A DNA stretch of 64,000 nucleotides from Antedon mediterranea. Its lineage: Eukaryota; Echinodermata; Crinoidea; Comatulida; Antedonidae. Of the stretch, positions 1 to 11,800 are shown piece by piece (position 1 is the stretch's first letter; every line of letters starts with the position of its first letter). The stretch covers positions 41,031,795 to 41,095,794 of the forward strand of contig NC_092670.1 of NCBI RefSeq assembly GCF_964355755.1, given 5' to 3'. The notes beneath the pieces were generated by a model, which made no database searches, had not been told where the DNA came from, and saw nothing but the letters and a program-made list of their open reading frames with translations. Position numbers and translations under genes: made by a program.

Positions 1-135
1 TGTTCAAACCTGACCTCTCTCAATAATATCCGGTTTTTCTAATGTTCCTAAATGATGTGTGTATATTATATAAGGCTATACAGTAAAGAAAGGATTACTT
101 TCTGTTTTTTTTTTCAATATTTAAATTAATAGAGT

Positions 136-396
136 GCAGCTAGCAACATCAGCAATGCAATTGACATCGCCATCCCAGATCTTGATAAAATATCGGGATA
201 CTATTACGAAAACGAAGCCATGATTGCGTGGTGGAACGACTGGAAAGCAAGAGACCAGAGGGCTCGTATCGAGAAGACGTACATTCATGGAAGATTCTCG
301 AGAGAAAGGCGAACCTTATTTTTTCCCAATGGAAGATGGTACTGCTGCTTTACACAGCAAGGTCTGCTCTCAAAGAATCAGCCTTTAGATAGATAG
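136..396 (+). pseudogene. Small coding unit, copy 1 (probably broken start)
   Basis: An open frame from just after an acceptor-like ...TTAATAG at 130-135 to TAG at 394-396, about 86 codons. It is clearly paralogous to the unit at 2497-2775, sharing AMIAWWNDW-like, GRFSR, PNGRWYCCF and LLSKNQ blocks in the same order. Where copy 2 has an ATG directly after the same TTTAAATTAATAG motif, this copy has GTG, and the GTG lies in a different frame from the conserved body, so the N-terminus looks frame-shifted. It could still be a 3' exon spliced from outside the window. I do not recognise the family and see no signal peptide or membrane segment. Confidence 0.45.
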
Positions 397-2496
397 ATTC
401 CCAGTTGTTAAATAGTACGGTCTATTGAACGACACAATCGTCCGATCAAAATGACAGGAATTTATAACAGACCTAATATTTTAGTAATCAACATTTTTGC
501 GATCACATTTTAGGTTTAGTAGTTCATTTGACACAATTAAAACATAATATAATGGCTTATATACAGATACTGAACTGTAATTTTAAAATGATACAGATCA
601 AGAGTATCATGGCAATTGAATGTTGAGATAAAACGACATACATGATAATGGTTAAGAGTTAATCATTTGGAATATTATACTTTTTCTTTTGTCATATGTG
701 CTAGTTTCTTGTTTTTGATTATGTTTTTATAAATTTATTTTATATAGGCTTTACTTACAGTAATATAAAATGTATTATTACACGACCATGAATATTAGGA
801 TCCATTAAATTAGGTTCCTGCTCGGAAAACTGTTTCATTACATGATTTGAATTTCTAATAAAGATCAGAATTTAACAGTGTAGCGTGTTGACCGCGAATG
901 ACTAACAATACTATCTTCCCAATTACACCTGCATAAACTCATTTGCATAAAAACGCACGGCATATTAACATGTTTAAAATAGAGTCTTCAGTAGCCCCAC
1001 GATGCTTGGGGCTGAGCAAAGACAATTTTGAAAAATAGAGCTGCAAGGTTCCCGCTCGAAAGATGGCCCTTTACATGATTCGAAATTATATGAAACAAAT
1101 TATATAAGACTTACCAAGACAATTTTTAAAAATAGAGCTCGTAGGTCCCCTTAAAGTCCAGCTATTTATTGAAAGTCTCCAGTACTAGCCCATTTTTTAG
1201 TACTTTTGGCTTCTTTTCAACGGATAGTCTTCTTTTCCACATGGGGCTCTTTTCGAGATTACTTTTGCAAACTAAAGGAGGGGAGCTGCTAGGTTCCCGC
1301 CCGGAAAATTGTTTCTTTACATAATTTAAATTTCTAATAAAAATATGTCTATTTATGAAGTAATGATGAATTACTAATACACGTATAAACAGACTATTAT
1401 CATGGTTATTCATGGGTTCTTTTCGAGATTACTAAAAATCTAAGGGGTTAGATCTTCAGTTATATAACCAAATGACAATGGTGAAGTGATCATGGCGGGA
1501 GTTCAAAAGAGCGATAGTTGCTAATGTAAATCGGCAATAATTATGTTTACTCATTAATCTACAAAAAAGATTAGAAAGAGACTTTGTACTAGGGCAAAAC
1601 ATGCAAACACATTGATGATTAGCAATAACCCCAAATCAGCGACGAAACGAATACTAGGCCTATTGTTTAATGAATATCATTTCATATTTTTCACCCTTCA
1701 CGAAACTCTAAAAGAAATTGAAGAAAACAGGTGAATTTACTGAAAAATAGTAAGTTTATATTTATTTTTAGAATGTATAAATTGTAAAATATATTACGTG
1801 GTTAGTACATGGTCGTTCATATTTGTTTGTATATGAAAAAGGTCATATACATGGCTGCAGTCGCGTGCGCAAATTTAAGTTAGTGTTTACCGACAGACCG
1901 ACCGACATAGTGAGCTTTAGAGAGTAAAAATGTTGTAATTCTATAGTGTATATTGTCCATATATCCGGTAATTTAATAAACTTAATGCAGTTTCTTTGTA
2001 AAATTTAAGAAGAGTGTTAATGTTGTTTCGTAACCATCCCTTTAAAATTACATTAGTGCCAAAAGGAGCGTCATATATGTAATATTGATTTTCTAAAGTT
2101 TGTTGGTCACCAGCAACTCGTAAAAAGCAATGACAAATTGTATGCCCATTTTAAGAGTCACACTTTCTTAGTCTGTAATCTGATATTTATAAATCTCTAA
2201 GGTCTAATGCATTGATAAACACAGTGAGCAAGCACTATTGAAAAAGTGCTAATTTCAGCAATCCAGCAGCACCATTATTTGGAAACTTTACTCACATTTA
2301 GCTTCACCAGAGATATTATATTACTATTATTATTATAAATATTATTATTATTATTATTTAATAGTTGTCCCAGGCTTCATAATATACCAAAAAAAAACCA
2401 ATTACATGATTTTGAAAGATTACGATGTTGATGGTTGGTTGGTAGAATATTATTATCTGTTCGTCTTTTCTGACTTGCTGTATTTAAATTAATAGA
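397..2496. other. AT-rich spacer between the two small paralogues
   Basis: No convincing gene. A block containing GGTTCCYGCYCGRAAR followed by a TTACATRATTYRAATT-like stretch occurs three times, near 808-863, 1040-1085 and 1290-1345, so the spacer has itself been partly duplicated. An ATT microsatellite lies at about 2318-2359. The 780-815 segment resembles 3104-3130, so the duplication that made the two paralogues also carried some 3' flank; the offset between copies is about 2.36 kb. Confidence 0.5.
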
Positions 2497-2775
2497 ATGG
2501 ATCCAGCAATAATTATTGATCAAGCAATAAAAGCAGCCATCGCAGTAGCATATAAGATTCTTGATGACATAACGGATTACCATCACGAAGATGAAAACAT
2601 GATTGCGTGGTGGAACGACTGGGAAGCAAGAGATCAGAGAGCAATTTTCGAGAAGACGTACAACAATGGAAGGTTCTCTAGAGTAAGGCGAACCTTAGGC
2701 ATTCCCAATGGAAAATGGTATTGCTGCTTCAAACAAAACTTTCTGCTCTCAAAGAATCAGGCTTTGGATAAATGA
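2497..2775 (+). CDS. Small unrecognised protein, 92 aa (copy 2)
   Basis: ATG to TGA, 92 codons, starting two bases after an acceptor-like TTTAAATTAATAG. The ATG has A at -3 and G at +4, a good initiation context. The protein is hydrophilic and tryptophan/aromatic rich in its middle (MIAWWNDWEARDQRA), then basic (GRFSRVRR), then has a CC pair in KWYCCF. No signal peptide or transmembrane helix is visible. The upstream paralogue at 136-396 conserves these blocks, and substitutions fall mainly outside them, which argues for past selection on the protein. It may be a complete single-exon gene or the last exon of a longer one. Function unknown; I do not recognise the family. Confidence 0.5.
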   Translation: MDPAIIIDQAIKAAIAVAYKILDDITDYHHEDENMIAWWNDWEARDQRAIFEKTYNNGRFSRVRRTLGIPNGKWYCCFKQNFLLSKNQALDK

Positions 2776-3898
2776 TTCCCATTTGCAGTAGGCCTAGAAG
2801 ATTAAAAAAAAAATCTATTAACAGTTAACTTTTTTCAACGAGTGCTGATAGTGGCTTCTCCAATATAAAGTCAGGTTTAGTTTAGCAAATATAATGATCT
2901 GTAATTATAAATAATAGTGAATGATAATGCATATTAATTGCTTATTGATAATAAGTGGCAAGAGTTATAATGAAAAAGAAAAAATAAAAATATTTGTTTG
3001 TTTGGAAATTTTTATTTCAGTATTATTGTGAAAGTTTTTCAGGGAAGCGGTTAAATGACAATACTGTTTCTTTGTTGATTTGTTAAAATAAAATTGATTA
3101 TTACACAACCATGATTAGGATCAATTAAGTTGTTTGTTGTTCCGTCACAAATCAATGCAACATATTTATGAAATAAAAGATATTGATTGTAATGAATCAT
3201 TATTGATGTTAATATATTGATTGTGATAGATAATCTCTCTTTTCAAAGTTGGTATAATTAAATTGATTTTTATTGGATAATAAAAGATAAGCGGATTGTC
3301 TATTAAGGTTAATATTCATGAGTTGATATCCACTATGTAAAATTACCTACTAAAACAAAAAGCCTAGGCCCAAACAGAATATGAAAAACTAGACGTAAAA
3401 AAGTTACTTTGTAAATAAAATAGTTTATTTATGTCTGTATAATATACATCTGTAGATAATAATCTGATTGTCTACCAACCAATCAACTTAAGTAGAAAAA
3501 TACATTTTAAGTATAAAACATGATTTTAAGAACAACATCTCTGGTATCTCTGGTTAAGACACTGGTCTGCGCGTTTAAAGTACACAATTGTGTTTTTACA
3601 ATCATCGTTGAAATATTAAAATAAATATTAAGTACAGTATATAAACCATAATAGTTTCATAGGTATTATTATCAAGCGAACTTTGACCCTTGTGCTTCTA
3701 AGCATACCACAAACAATAAAAAAATACTAAAGAATGGTGTTTATACTAAAGCTTGGTTCCTATTAAATTGCGATGTAAGGCTTATCTGTATCAAAAGTGT
3801 ATTGACCAATCATGAGGGAGCAACGGCCATTCATAAAATGTAACCAACTAGACAATAATACATAACATAATACACCAAATATTCCATTCTAACCAAAC
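2776..3898. other. AT-rich spacer, no gene seen
   Basis: Very AT-rich sequence with stop codons in all frames. No RNA gene or repeat longer than a few units was noticed, apart from the short homology with the 3' flank of the first paralogue near 3104-3130. Confidence 0.5.
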
Positions 3899-4157
3899 AC
3901 TATTCTACTGACATTTACCCCAATCATACCCTATTCAACTGACAATTACCCCAATCATACCCTATTCAACTGACAATTACCTTAATCATACCCTATTCAA
4001 CTGACAATTACCCCAATCATACCCTATTCAACTGACAATTACCCCAATCATACCCTATTCAACTGACAATTACCCCAATCATACCCTATTCAACTGACAA
4101 TTACCCCAATCATACCCTATTCCACTGACAATTACCCCAATCATACCCTATTCAACC
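3899..4157. repeat. 31-bp minisatellite, about 8 copies
   Basis: Tandem copies of a 31-bp unit containing CCCTATTCAACTGACAATTA and ACCCCAATCATA. The first copy is the most diverged; the inner copies are almost identical. Confidence 0.9.
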
Positions 4158-4208
4158 GAATTGGCATCACTTACTATTCAACCCATTATAAACTCTAACC
4201 AATTCTAC

Positions 4209-4238
4209 CATGGAGGAATTATATATATTTCCTCCATG
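4209..4238. repeat. Perfect 10-bp inverted repeat (hairpin)
   Basis: CATGGAGGAA at 4209-4218 is the reverse complement of 4229-4238; the 10-base loop is pure A/T. It resembles the hairpin at 12732-12762, which also has a CCATGGAG core. Confidence 0.7.
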
Positions 4239-5162
4239 ATTCTACCAACCTCTTTTTTCCAATCAACCCATATCATATCATTTTAGTAAGCAAAACAAAG
4301 TTAAACTAGAAAGAGCAGCAGTTTGTTTAAAGTAAAGCTCATCTTTTTTTTTCTATTCACTATAAAAAAACAAACATAAAATATCTAAAAAAATATGGTA
4401 TAATTCTAAAAAAAAATACTATAAAAATGTTAAAATATGATATGTAAATTGCAATACAAAAATTGTATTACAGATAGGTAGGTACTGTACCTTAATCTTT
4501 AGTATGTACTTAACCTTTGGATAAAATAGTTAATATGGTGTTTGCATATGAAACCATTTGACATGCTGGTGGGTAAGTCAGCTTTAAATAAGTTAAAAGG
4601 AATATCAAATTTTAAGTGAAAATTTGTTTTTTTAACCCTTAAAAATAGTAGGGCTACAAAACAATTTTATCTTTTTTTAAAAATTTGGTAATAAATTGAT
4701 GGATATAATATTTATTATAAAATTGCATCCATATATAAACCTGCATATTGAGTAATTTTTTCTGCAATATCAGCAATAACGTACCTCACACTTAAGTTCT
4801 ATCTACAGTTTTTAACTTAAAATTGATAATTCAATTGAAACTGTCAAAATGGTTATAATTTGGCATTATATTTTCCCTGATATTTTTTACCATTTACCTT
4901 GGTAAAGTTTTGCTAAATTATTTGTAAAACATAGAATTCTGCTACTTCTTTGCGAAACAACGTTTTTAATTTAAAAATGTCTCTTTAAATTTTGTTGCTT
5001 CTTCATAAATGAAAACAAACTTTATTTATAAATTGTATATACATAATATACATTTAAACACACTGTATTATTAATTGAATATTTACATTTTGATATATAC
5101 AAGCCACAATGAATTCATAAATTATAAAATATCCCATACCCTTACATCAGTACACACCGACA
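4239..5162. other. AT-rich spacer downstream of the aquaporin gene
   Basis: No gene seen. On the minus strand this is 3' flank, and possibly 3' untranslated region, of the aquaporin gene ending at 5678. Confidence 0.4.
5021..5026 (-). promoter_or_regulatory. Candidate polyadenylation signal of the aquaporin gene
   Basis: AATAAA on the minus strand, about 650 nt beyond the aquaporin stop codon. Chosen by position only; other AT-rich hexamers are present in this region. Confidence 0.3.
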
Positions 5163-5409
5163 TGTCCAAGAACCTTGTTTGTCACAACCCATAAGTGACC
5201 AGGCAAACAAACATAAGTATAAGGTCTTAAGATCCTAGTTTGTCACATGTGTTAACCAATAAGAGACTAGGAAAACAAACTTAAGTAGTGTAAGGTCTTA
5301 AGATCCTAGTTTGTCACATGTGTTAACCAATAAGAGACTAGGAAAACAAACTTAAGTAGTGTAAGGTCTTAAGACCCTAGTTTGTCACATATTTTACCCA
5401 ATAAGTGGC
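5163..5409. repeat. 71-bp tandem repeat, about 3.5 copies
   Basis: A 71-bp unit containing GTGTAAGGTCTTAAGATCCT and AACCAATAAGAGACTAGG, repeated with a more degenerate first copy (from 5163) and a decayed last copy. It lies within or just beyond the aquaporin 3' untranslated region. Confidence 0.85.
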
Positions 5410-5677
5410 AGTTAAATTTATATTTAGGCAAGAAATTAATATTGATCTTTTTTTCTATTTTTGCTGCTTTTTGAATAACTTGGATCTAAGGTGTGAAGAC
5501 CCTAGCCTGGCTGACATATTTTCTAGCAAGCAAATTACAAAATAGCTTAAAACACACTAATGTACTAAACTTGTGATATAAATGTTTATAACCCTAATAC
5601 CTTTGTTACTGTCTTAAAACAAAACCAGTTAGAATACTAATTTAATTCTAAAATCCATCTTAAAGGATATTTATATT

Positions 5678-5830
5678 TTAAGCATCTTCACACCCAGGCA
5701 CTTCCATTTCGACCTCCTCTTTAATATCTAACGTTGAGGGCGACACCCAATGATCGTTGCTAGCGTTGAATATGCACTTGTATATAAAAGCGGCAAGGAC
5801 ACTACCACATACTGGTGCGACAATATACAC
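5678..5830 (-). CDS. Aquaporin exon 5 (C-terminus, stop)
   Basis: Encodes helix 6 (VYIVAPVCGSVLAAFIYKCI) and a tail rich in Glu/Asp, ending EVPGCEDA and TAA at 5678-5680. Acceptor TTGTAG precedes GTG at 5830. Confidence 0.92.
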   Translation of the reverse strand: MYIVAPVCGSVLAAFIYKCIFNASNDHWVSPSTLDIKEEVEMEVPGCEDA

Positions 5831-8800
5831 CTACAATATAAAGACAGTGTGTTATGTAGAGAATCTGAATGTAAGACACTATAATACTACAGAATATTAC
5901 CAGTATGAAAGCTTAGATTCCATAAGATATTTTCCAGTGATCAAGACTGTGATGGTTGTGTGGGAACCTTGCTTCAATGCACAAGTAAATTAAATCATGA
6001 AGCTATCAAACAGTTTGTTGATATTTTATCTAGATATTTCAAAATTTCCTCTCATACTTACCCAAATGTTCTTGAAATCACCAAGGAATACCAATGGTCC
6101 CAAAATCCTAATTGGATTCATACTTGCTCCAGTAAATTTAAACTAAAATTTAAAAAAATCTTGTTTAGACAAAGGTACTTTAGAGTCTAAGGAGACTATA
6201 GCAGCTTGATTAAAGGTTAAAGTTCAACTGTATTTAACCATGGAAACTCAAACATTTTAAGCCATGTCTACACGGACAAAAAAAGTGTGATATGGCAAAT
6301 AGTGATATGCTTAAATATCACCATATCCATATATGGGCACATCACATTTTTTGTCACATAATGTTTAGTAGCGTAGACAATGCTTTAATGGCTTTACTTT
6401 TACAATTTAGATAATGTTTAAGATGTACTATATTTATATTGATGTTTTTTTTATTCTTAAAAATGAAATGAAAGAGAATAGGTAGTTAATTTGACAAGCC
6501 GGAATAGACTACTTACGCCCCATAACGTGTTGAGAAGGAAGGCAAGACCGACAGACACAGCTGCTGATGGCCGATGACCCAACAGATTAGAATCCTCCGT
6601 TGCCGCAACAAATGTAAACATTAAAATGAACGTCATTATTAATTCTAACGCAAACCCTTGAAAATTGTTGATAATACCGAGTTGAAGATCATTCATTGCC
6701 ACGTTTGATTGTACCAAGTCAGGAAGACACCTGTAAGAAATACCAACACATAGAATAACATTGAAGAGGAACGTAATTGAAGAGTTTTTAAAAAGGAGGG
6801 TCACAGTTGATCAAGATTTTGTAGTATTAGTTTAAGTTGGGAAGACACCTGCAAAGAAATATCTTTGTTATAAAGAATAATATTGACAACAAAGGTAATT
6901 GATGAGTTTTCAAAAATGAGGGTCTCATTTTGCAAATCTCATATATTATTTACCTGACACTTCAAACATTCCATGGTAATTTTCATATTTTTGAATTGAA
7001 ATAGAATCAAAAGTTTTCTTTAAATTGGTTTTTAAGAACATTAGGAAGTCACCCTTGTCACCACCAATGTCATTGGTTACAGGTAGTGCTATTGTACTTA
7101 TGGTTCAATGAACTAAATGATTCACTATGGACCTATTATCTGTTAAGATAGGTCCATGGATGCACTATGGTTTAGACTCTATTTAAGCAAAGATGCTTGA
7201 TGATGCATCTTGTGTATATGAATTCGCTTATGGTTATCATTGGCAATTTGCTATATAAAACACAAAAACAAAGCAGAGATAATATATTGATTGAAGCTTA
7301 CCCCTTTAGAAGAGCTGTTCCAGTAAGCGCTCCCACACCCTGTGCTACAATGTACACAATACCAGTTAACAGACTTATCCTCCTAGCTGTTACCATGCCG
7401 ATACTTACAGCAGGATTCATATGTGCTCCGCTTATCCTCTCAAAACAATGCATTAATGTTACAACTAAAAAAAATATTAAAAAATTATTATTTAAATATA
7501 CATTTTTGAAACATTAATTAAAGAAAAGGAAAGCCCTAAGCATTTTTGTATTTTTATACTGCTATATTGCCCCAAATTTGGATCAAAAGGAAAGTTACAC
7601 TGAATTTAACTAAAAAAAAACAACTGTAAAAGAGAAAAATCAACTGAAAGCCCATTGTCTATAAGACAACAGGTTTTGGTTTTATGTATTTATTATTAAT
7701 TTAATTTAACAATATTTTGTCTTTTTATAAGTAAAATCATTATTCCCACACCCCCCAGTTTTTTTTTACAGAATGACCTATTTAAAATTTTACTTATATT
7801 CACTTTCCATTTTTTGAATTTTTGTTTTCACTTTATTCAGTGGCAAATATTTACTACAAGAAAACTAACAATACAGCTTTCTTGAAAAATATGTTTACCA
7901 AAATACTGTAAACTGTTCATTCCTCTAAGCTTCCTTTTGGTTAATCTATAGCTTGTCTGATGGCATGATAACATGCACTTTTAAACATGAAGCAGACAAT
8001 GGCTAACCCCCTAATCTATTCAACATTGAATTATTCAATACACACAGCCTTTTCCGGCGAATTGTTTGTTATACCTGTATTGTTAAAGCTACCGTACATT
8101 ATGTACTCAATAATGGTTCTGATGACAAAGTTTTTTGTCTAATTTTGTTGTATGGAACTTCCTTTCTATTACAAAACAGCTAAAATTAACTATAACGAAT
8201 TACCTATCGCCTTATTTGGCATTATTTTATCGTTTAAAATCACCTAAATAGTACAATAACAATTGATTTATAATTTTATCTTTAAGATATCCTTCTAAAA
8301 ATCTAACTGACAATGGATAATATTTTAATATCAAATCTAAAACTACTGGAGAAGAAACAGATTTCCAAACATTTAATGACAATGAAAATATTAAATCAAG
8401 TGTTAAAATTTAAACAATAGATTCTATAAGAGACAAAAGGAGCGGAAAGACGTGAAAGCTCTGACGACTGGTATACCATTCAGCGGTTTGACAATAAGGA
8501 AACTATGAACGCACAATATAACTTGAATTCATTATTATTATTAACCAATTAAAGTTTATTTTTTCTGTTTGCAGCAATGAAAAACATTCCCAAATCAAAA
8601 ACAATCAAACAAGTGTAGTCTATTAGATCAACTGCTATAGTGTTCAGTATTAGACAGTAATATTTTTGTACTATCACAAAATTTGAAGTGATTTTGGTTT
8701 TTGACTATAAAAAGGACTTTAAAACTTGATTCAATTTTGTATACTAGATGGTACGGTCGCTTCGCTCGCGTACCATCTAGGTCGTGCCCACAGATGGTTC

Positions 8801-11800
8801 TCGAATACATAATAATTTCAGCGTTAAAAAACTGGCGATTTCAAATGTACGTACCGCAGGACAATAATACATGTCGTTTACAGGAACGAATAAATAGACA
8901 CTGTGATTTATGTACTGAACTAAAATTAGCACCCTGGGAATTACTTCCGGAAAAAGAAACTTGTCACAAAATGAGACCAATTGTTTAAGTCAAATTTAAA
9001 CAAACTTAATTTGTGTTTTGTATGTAACATTAGGGTTGAGGGATGGGAAAGAGGATGGGTGCAAAGAGGAACAATTTTTAAATATATTTTTTATCCATGT
9101 AGTAACGAAATATTAATTGTTTTCATGTTTTACAAATAATATACCACTAAACACAGTAAAACATTGCGATGTAATACTTTGTTGAAACTATCACCGTCCT
9201 AGTCGATTGAAATAGTATAGTACATGTAACGATACATCACTACGACGTGTATAATATGTTTATATAATGTAAAACAATTTGTGAAAACCACCCCTATTCG
9301 TGGCAAATCATAAATTCGATTTAATCGTCAATAAATATTAAATCATCTAACTCAACTTAATTAGTAGGCCTAATGGTTTTCAATTGTTTCTTAGAGCCAA
9401 TTCATACTTAAGTTGGTTCCTAACCCTACCCACCAAAGTTGTTCTGCGTTTAGGGCATGTGATGCACCGTAGGCCTATTCTCTACTGGCTTTACAACGCT
9501 ACTCATGCCAGTGAGGGAAGGGTGATGATGTCACGTGGGTGGTTTAACTGCAATAATAAAGATTTGTACATAATATACGACGACTGAAAACGCTAGCTCA
9601 TTATCCGTTAAAAAAAATCTATATCCAACCTCTGCAGCACAGATTTAAAAAAAATGGATCGAATTTCTGTTATGAGTATACAGTACTTGCCTTTACGACG
9701 CCTGAGGGAATAGCCACTTGTGGAACAGAGATTGGAATGTTCCATTCATTTCAAATCAATACATTTGCATAAACATATATTAAATCTATCAAAATAGTAT
9801 TTTTTAAAGAAAATCGGCCTGTCTTCAACATTATGATACTGTACTCGAGCTGTTCAACCGGTTTTCAGCTATTAAAAACAATTATCGTAGGAGGAGATAG
9901 GAAAATGCGAAGCCTCCTCGCATTTTTGTGGCGGGTATTTTTCAAGATGGACATCCATTAGACAGTGTATACCACGATCGGAAAACACCCCTATTTGGGG
10001 CAAATCGTTGAACCTTAATTCGTTTTAATCGTCAATAACTAATTATCTAACTTAATTTAATTAGTAAACAGGGTTACATCAGGTGGTTAAAATCAGTACC
10101 GAAAGTACGAACCAACTTTATATACCATCGAGTAAAAATTCTAAAAGTAAGGCGCGATTTACCGAATTTTGCCCTTACGTAAATTTATATATAGATTAAA
10201 GGGTAAAGGATAAATATATATCCATTAAAGGGTAAAGGATAAATATATACCCATTAAAGGGTGATGGATATATATTTCAGTATTAGGCAATAATCTTTTT
10301 ATACAAGTACGTTCTGATGTTGAATTAAATTAACATTTTTAGTGATTTTGTTTTTTATTATAAAAAGGACTCTAAAACTTGATTCAATTTTGTACAAAGT
10401 GTAATGTATAAATAAATATATATCCATTATATCAGTATTAGGCAGTAATCCTTTTGTACAAGTACGTTCTGATGTTGAATTAAATTTAAATTTTGAGTGA
10501 TTCTAAAACTTGATTCATTTTTGTATTAAATAAATGGTATACAGTATGGATAAATATTTAAATGGTAAGCTTCAATGACATGGGTTAAAACCAAATAAAA
10601 CTCTAAGATTTACAATTTTGTAATTCTGAGTCGAGAGATCTCTAAGAGAGTTTGAACATTGCAATAAATGTATCAAATTTAGCTGCATCCTGTTTTTATA
10701 CAAGTTTCCTATTAATTAATATGATCTGCCTGGACGTGATACATTTATAATTTGATTTGTTGTTTTTTTTGTTTCATGCCTCAAAATGGCTTAAAGTCTG
10801 AAAATAAAAAGAATGGCGGGATTGAAAAATATAAAAGTGTACTATTATTTTAAATGGTTTTACAGTATCAGAAATGTATGGTTTGAATTAATATAAGGAG
10901 TATTGTCTTAAGTTTTTAATTAACATGTTGTGAAGTTTGTGATGGCAAAAACATGCTAAAGATAAGTCACCTTAAGTAACCTTGGTTAAGCACTTACTTA
11001 TAATTAACAAAAGAAGGTGGAATTAATGAAAGTGCTTGTTTGAAAATAAAGCAGGCACTTTGAAACCACAAACTCAATTATATTATCAATTGAACTTTTA
11101 TCTCCCTACTCAATCAATTAAACAGATCATTTTCATATTTTTATGCATCAAAATTTATTTAATGAAATCAAAAAGTTAAGATAACCAATAAGATAAGGTT
11201 TATAAAGCGTAGTTCAAGACACGGGCAACCCAATTAACACCGAATTAAAAATATCAAGAATCTTATTTTTATTGTTCAAACTTTTCATCTAATTACTCAG
11301 CATATTTATTAAACAGATAAATAAATTCCATAACTTTTATGCTTTTAAATTGAATCCAATGATGAAATAAAAACAGTAAAAAAACCGACACATTCAACCC
11401 AATTAACACCTTATTAAATATTGATATCAAATTTCTTTTTTTTCTTAGCAAAATTTCAAGAGCGGCAGCAACATGGTACAAATAGTGCAGTGTTTAACAC
11501 CTATCAAGCTTAAACCAAAAACAATAAACTATTGTAATTGTTTAAAAAGCTTTCATTTTCAAACAGTATTGGTCATACAGTATCAGAGTAAATTTACACA
11601 ATTAAACTTGCCCCAGAATTTAGGAAATCTGAAGAAAAAGACATTTCTTGATATCTTATCCCGTATTTTATTGATTTTATTTAAGTCTCACACTTAATTT
11701 GAAATATTAGAAGCAGCTGCAAGTTTATTTGATTTTAGGATTTCTCCAAGGGAACAATAAACATACAAAACCCACAATTCATTTCAATGCATTCTATTTG

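Noticed and set aside
8628-9587. Open frames of 60-95 codons in aquaporin intron 1
   Set aside because: Short, overlapping on both strands, no splice-compatible or family features; exons 1 and 2 already join without a gap.
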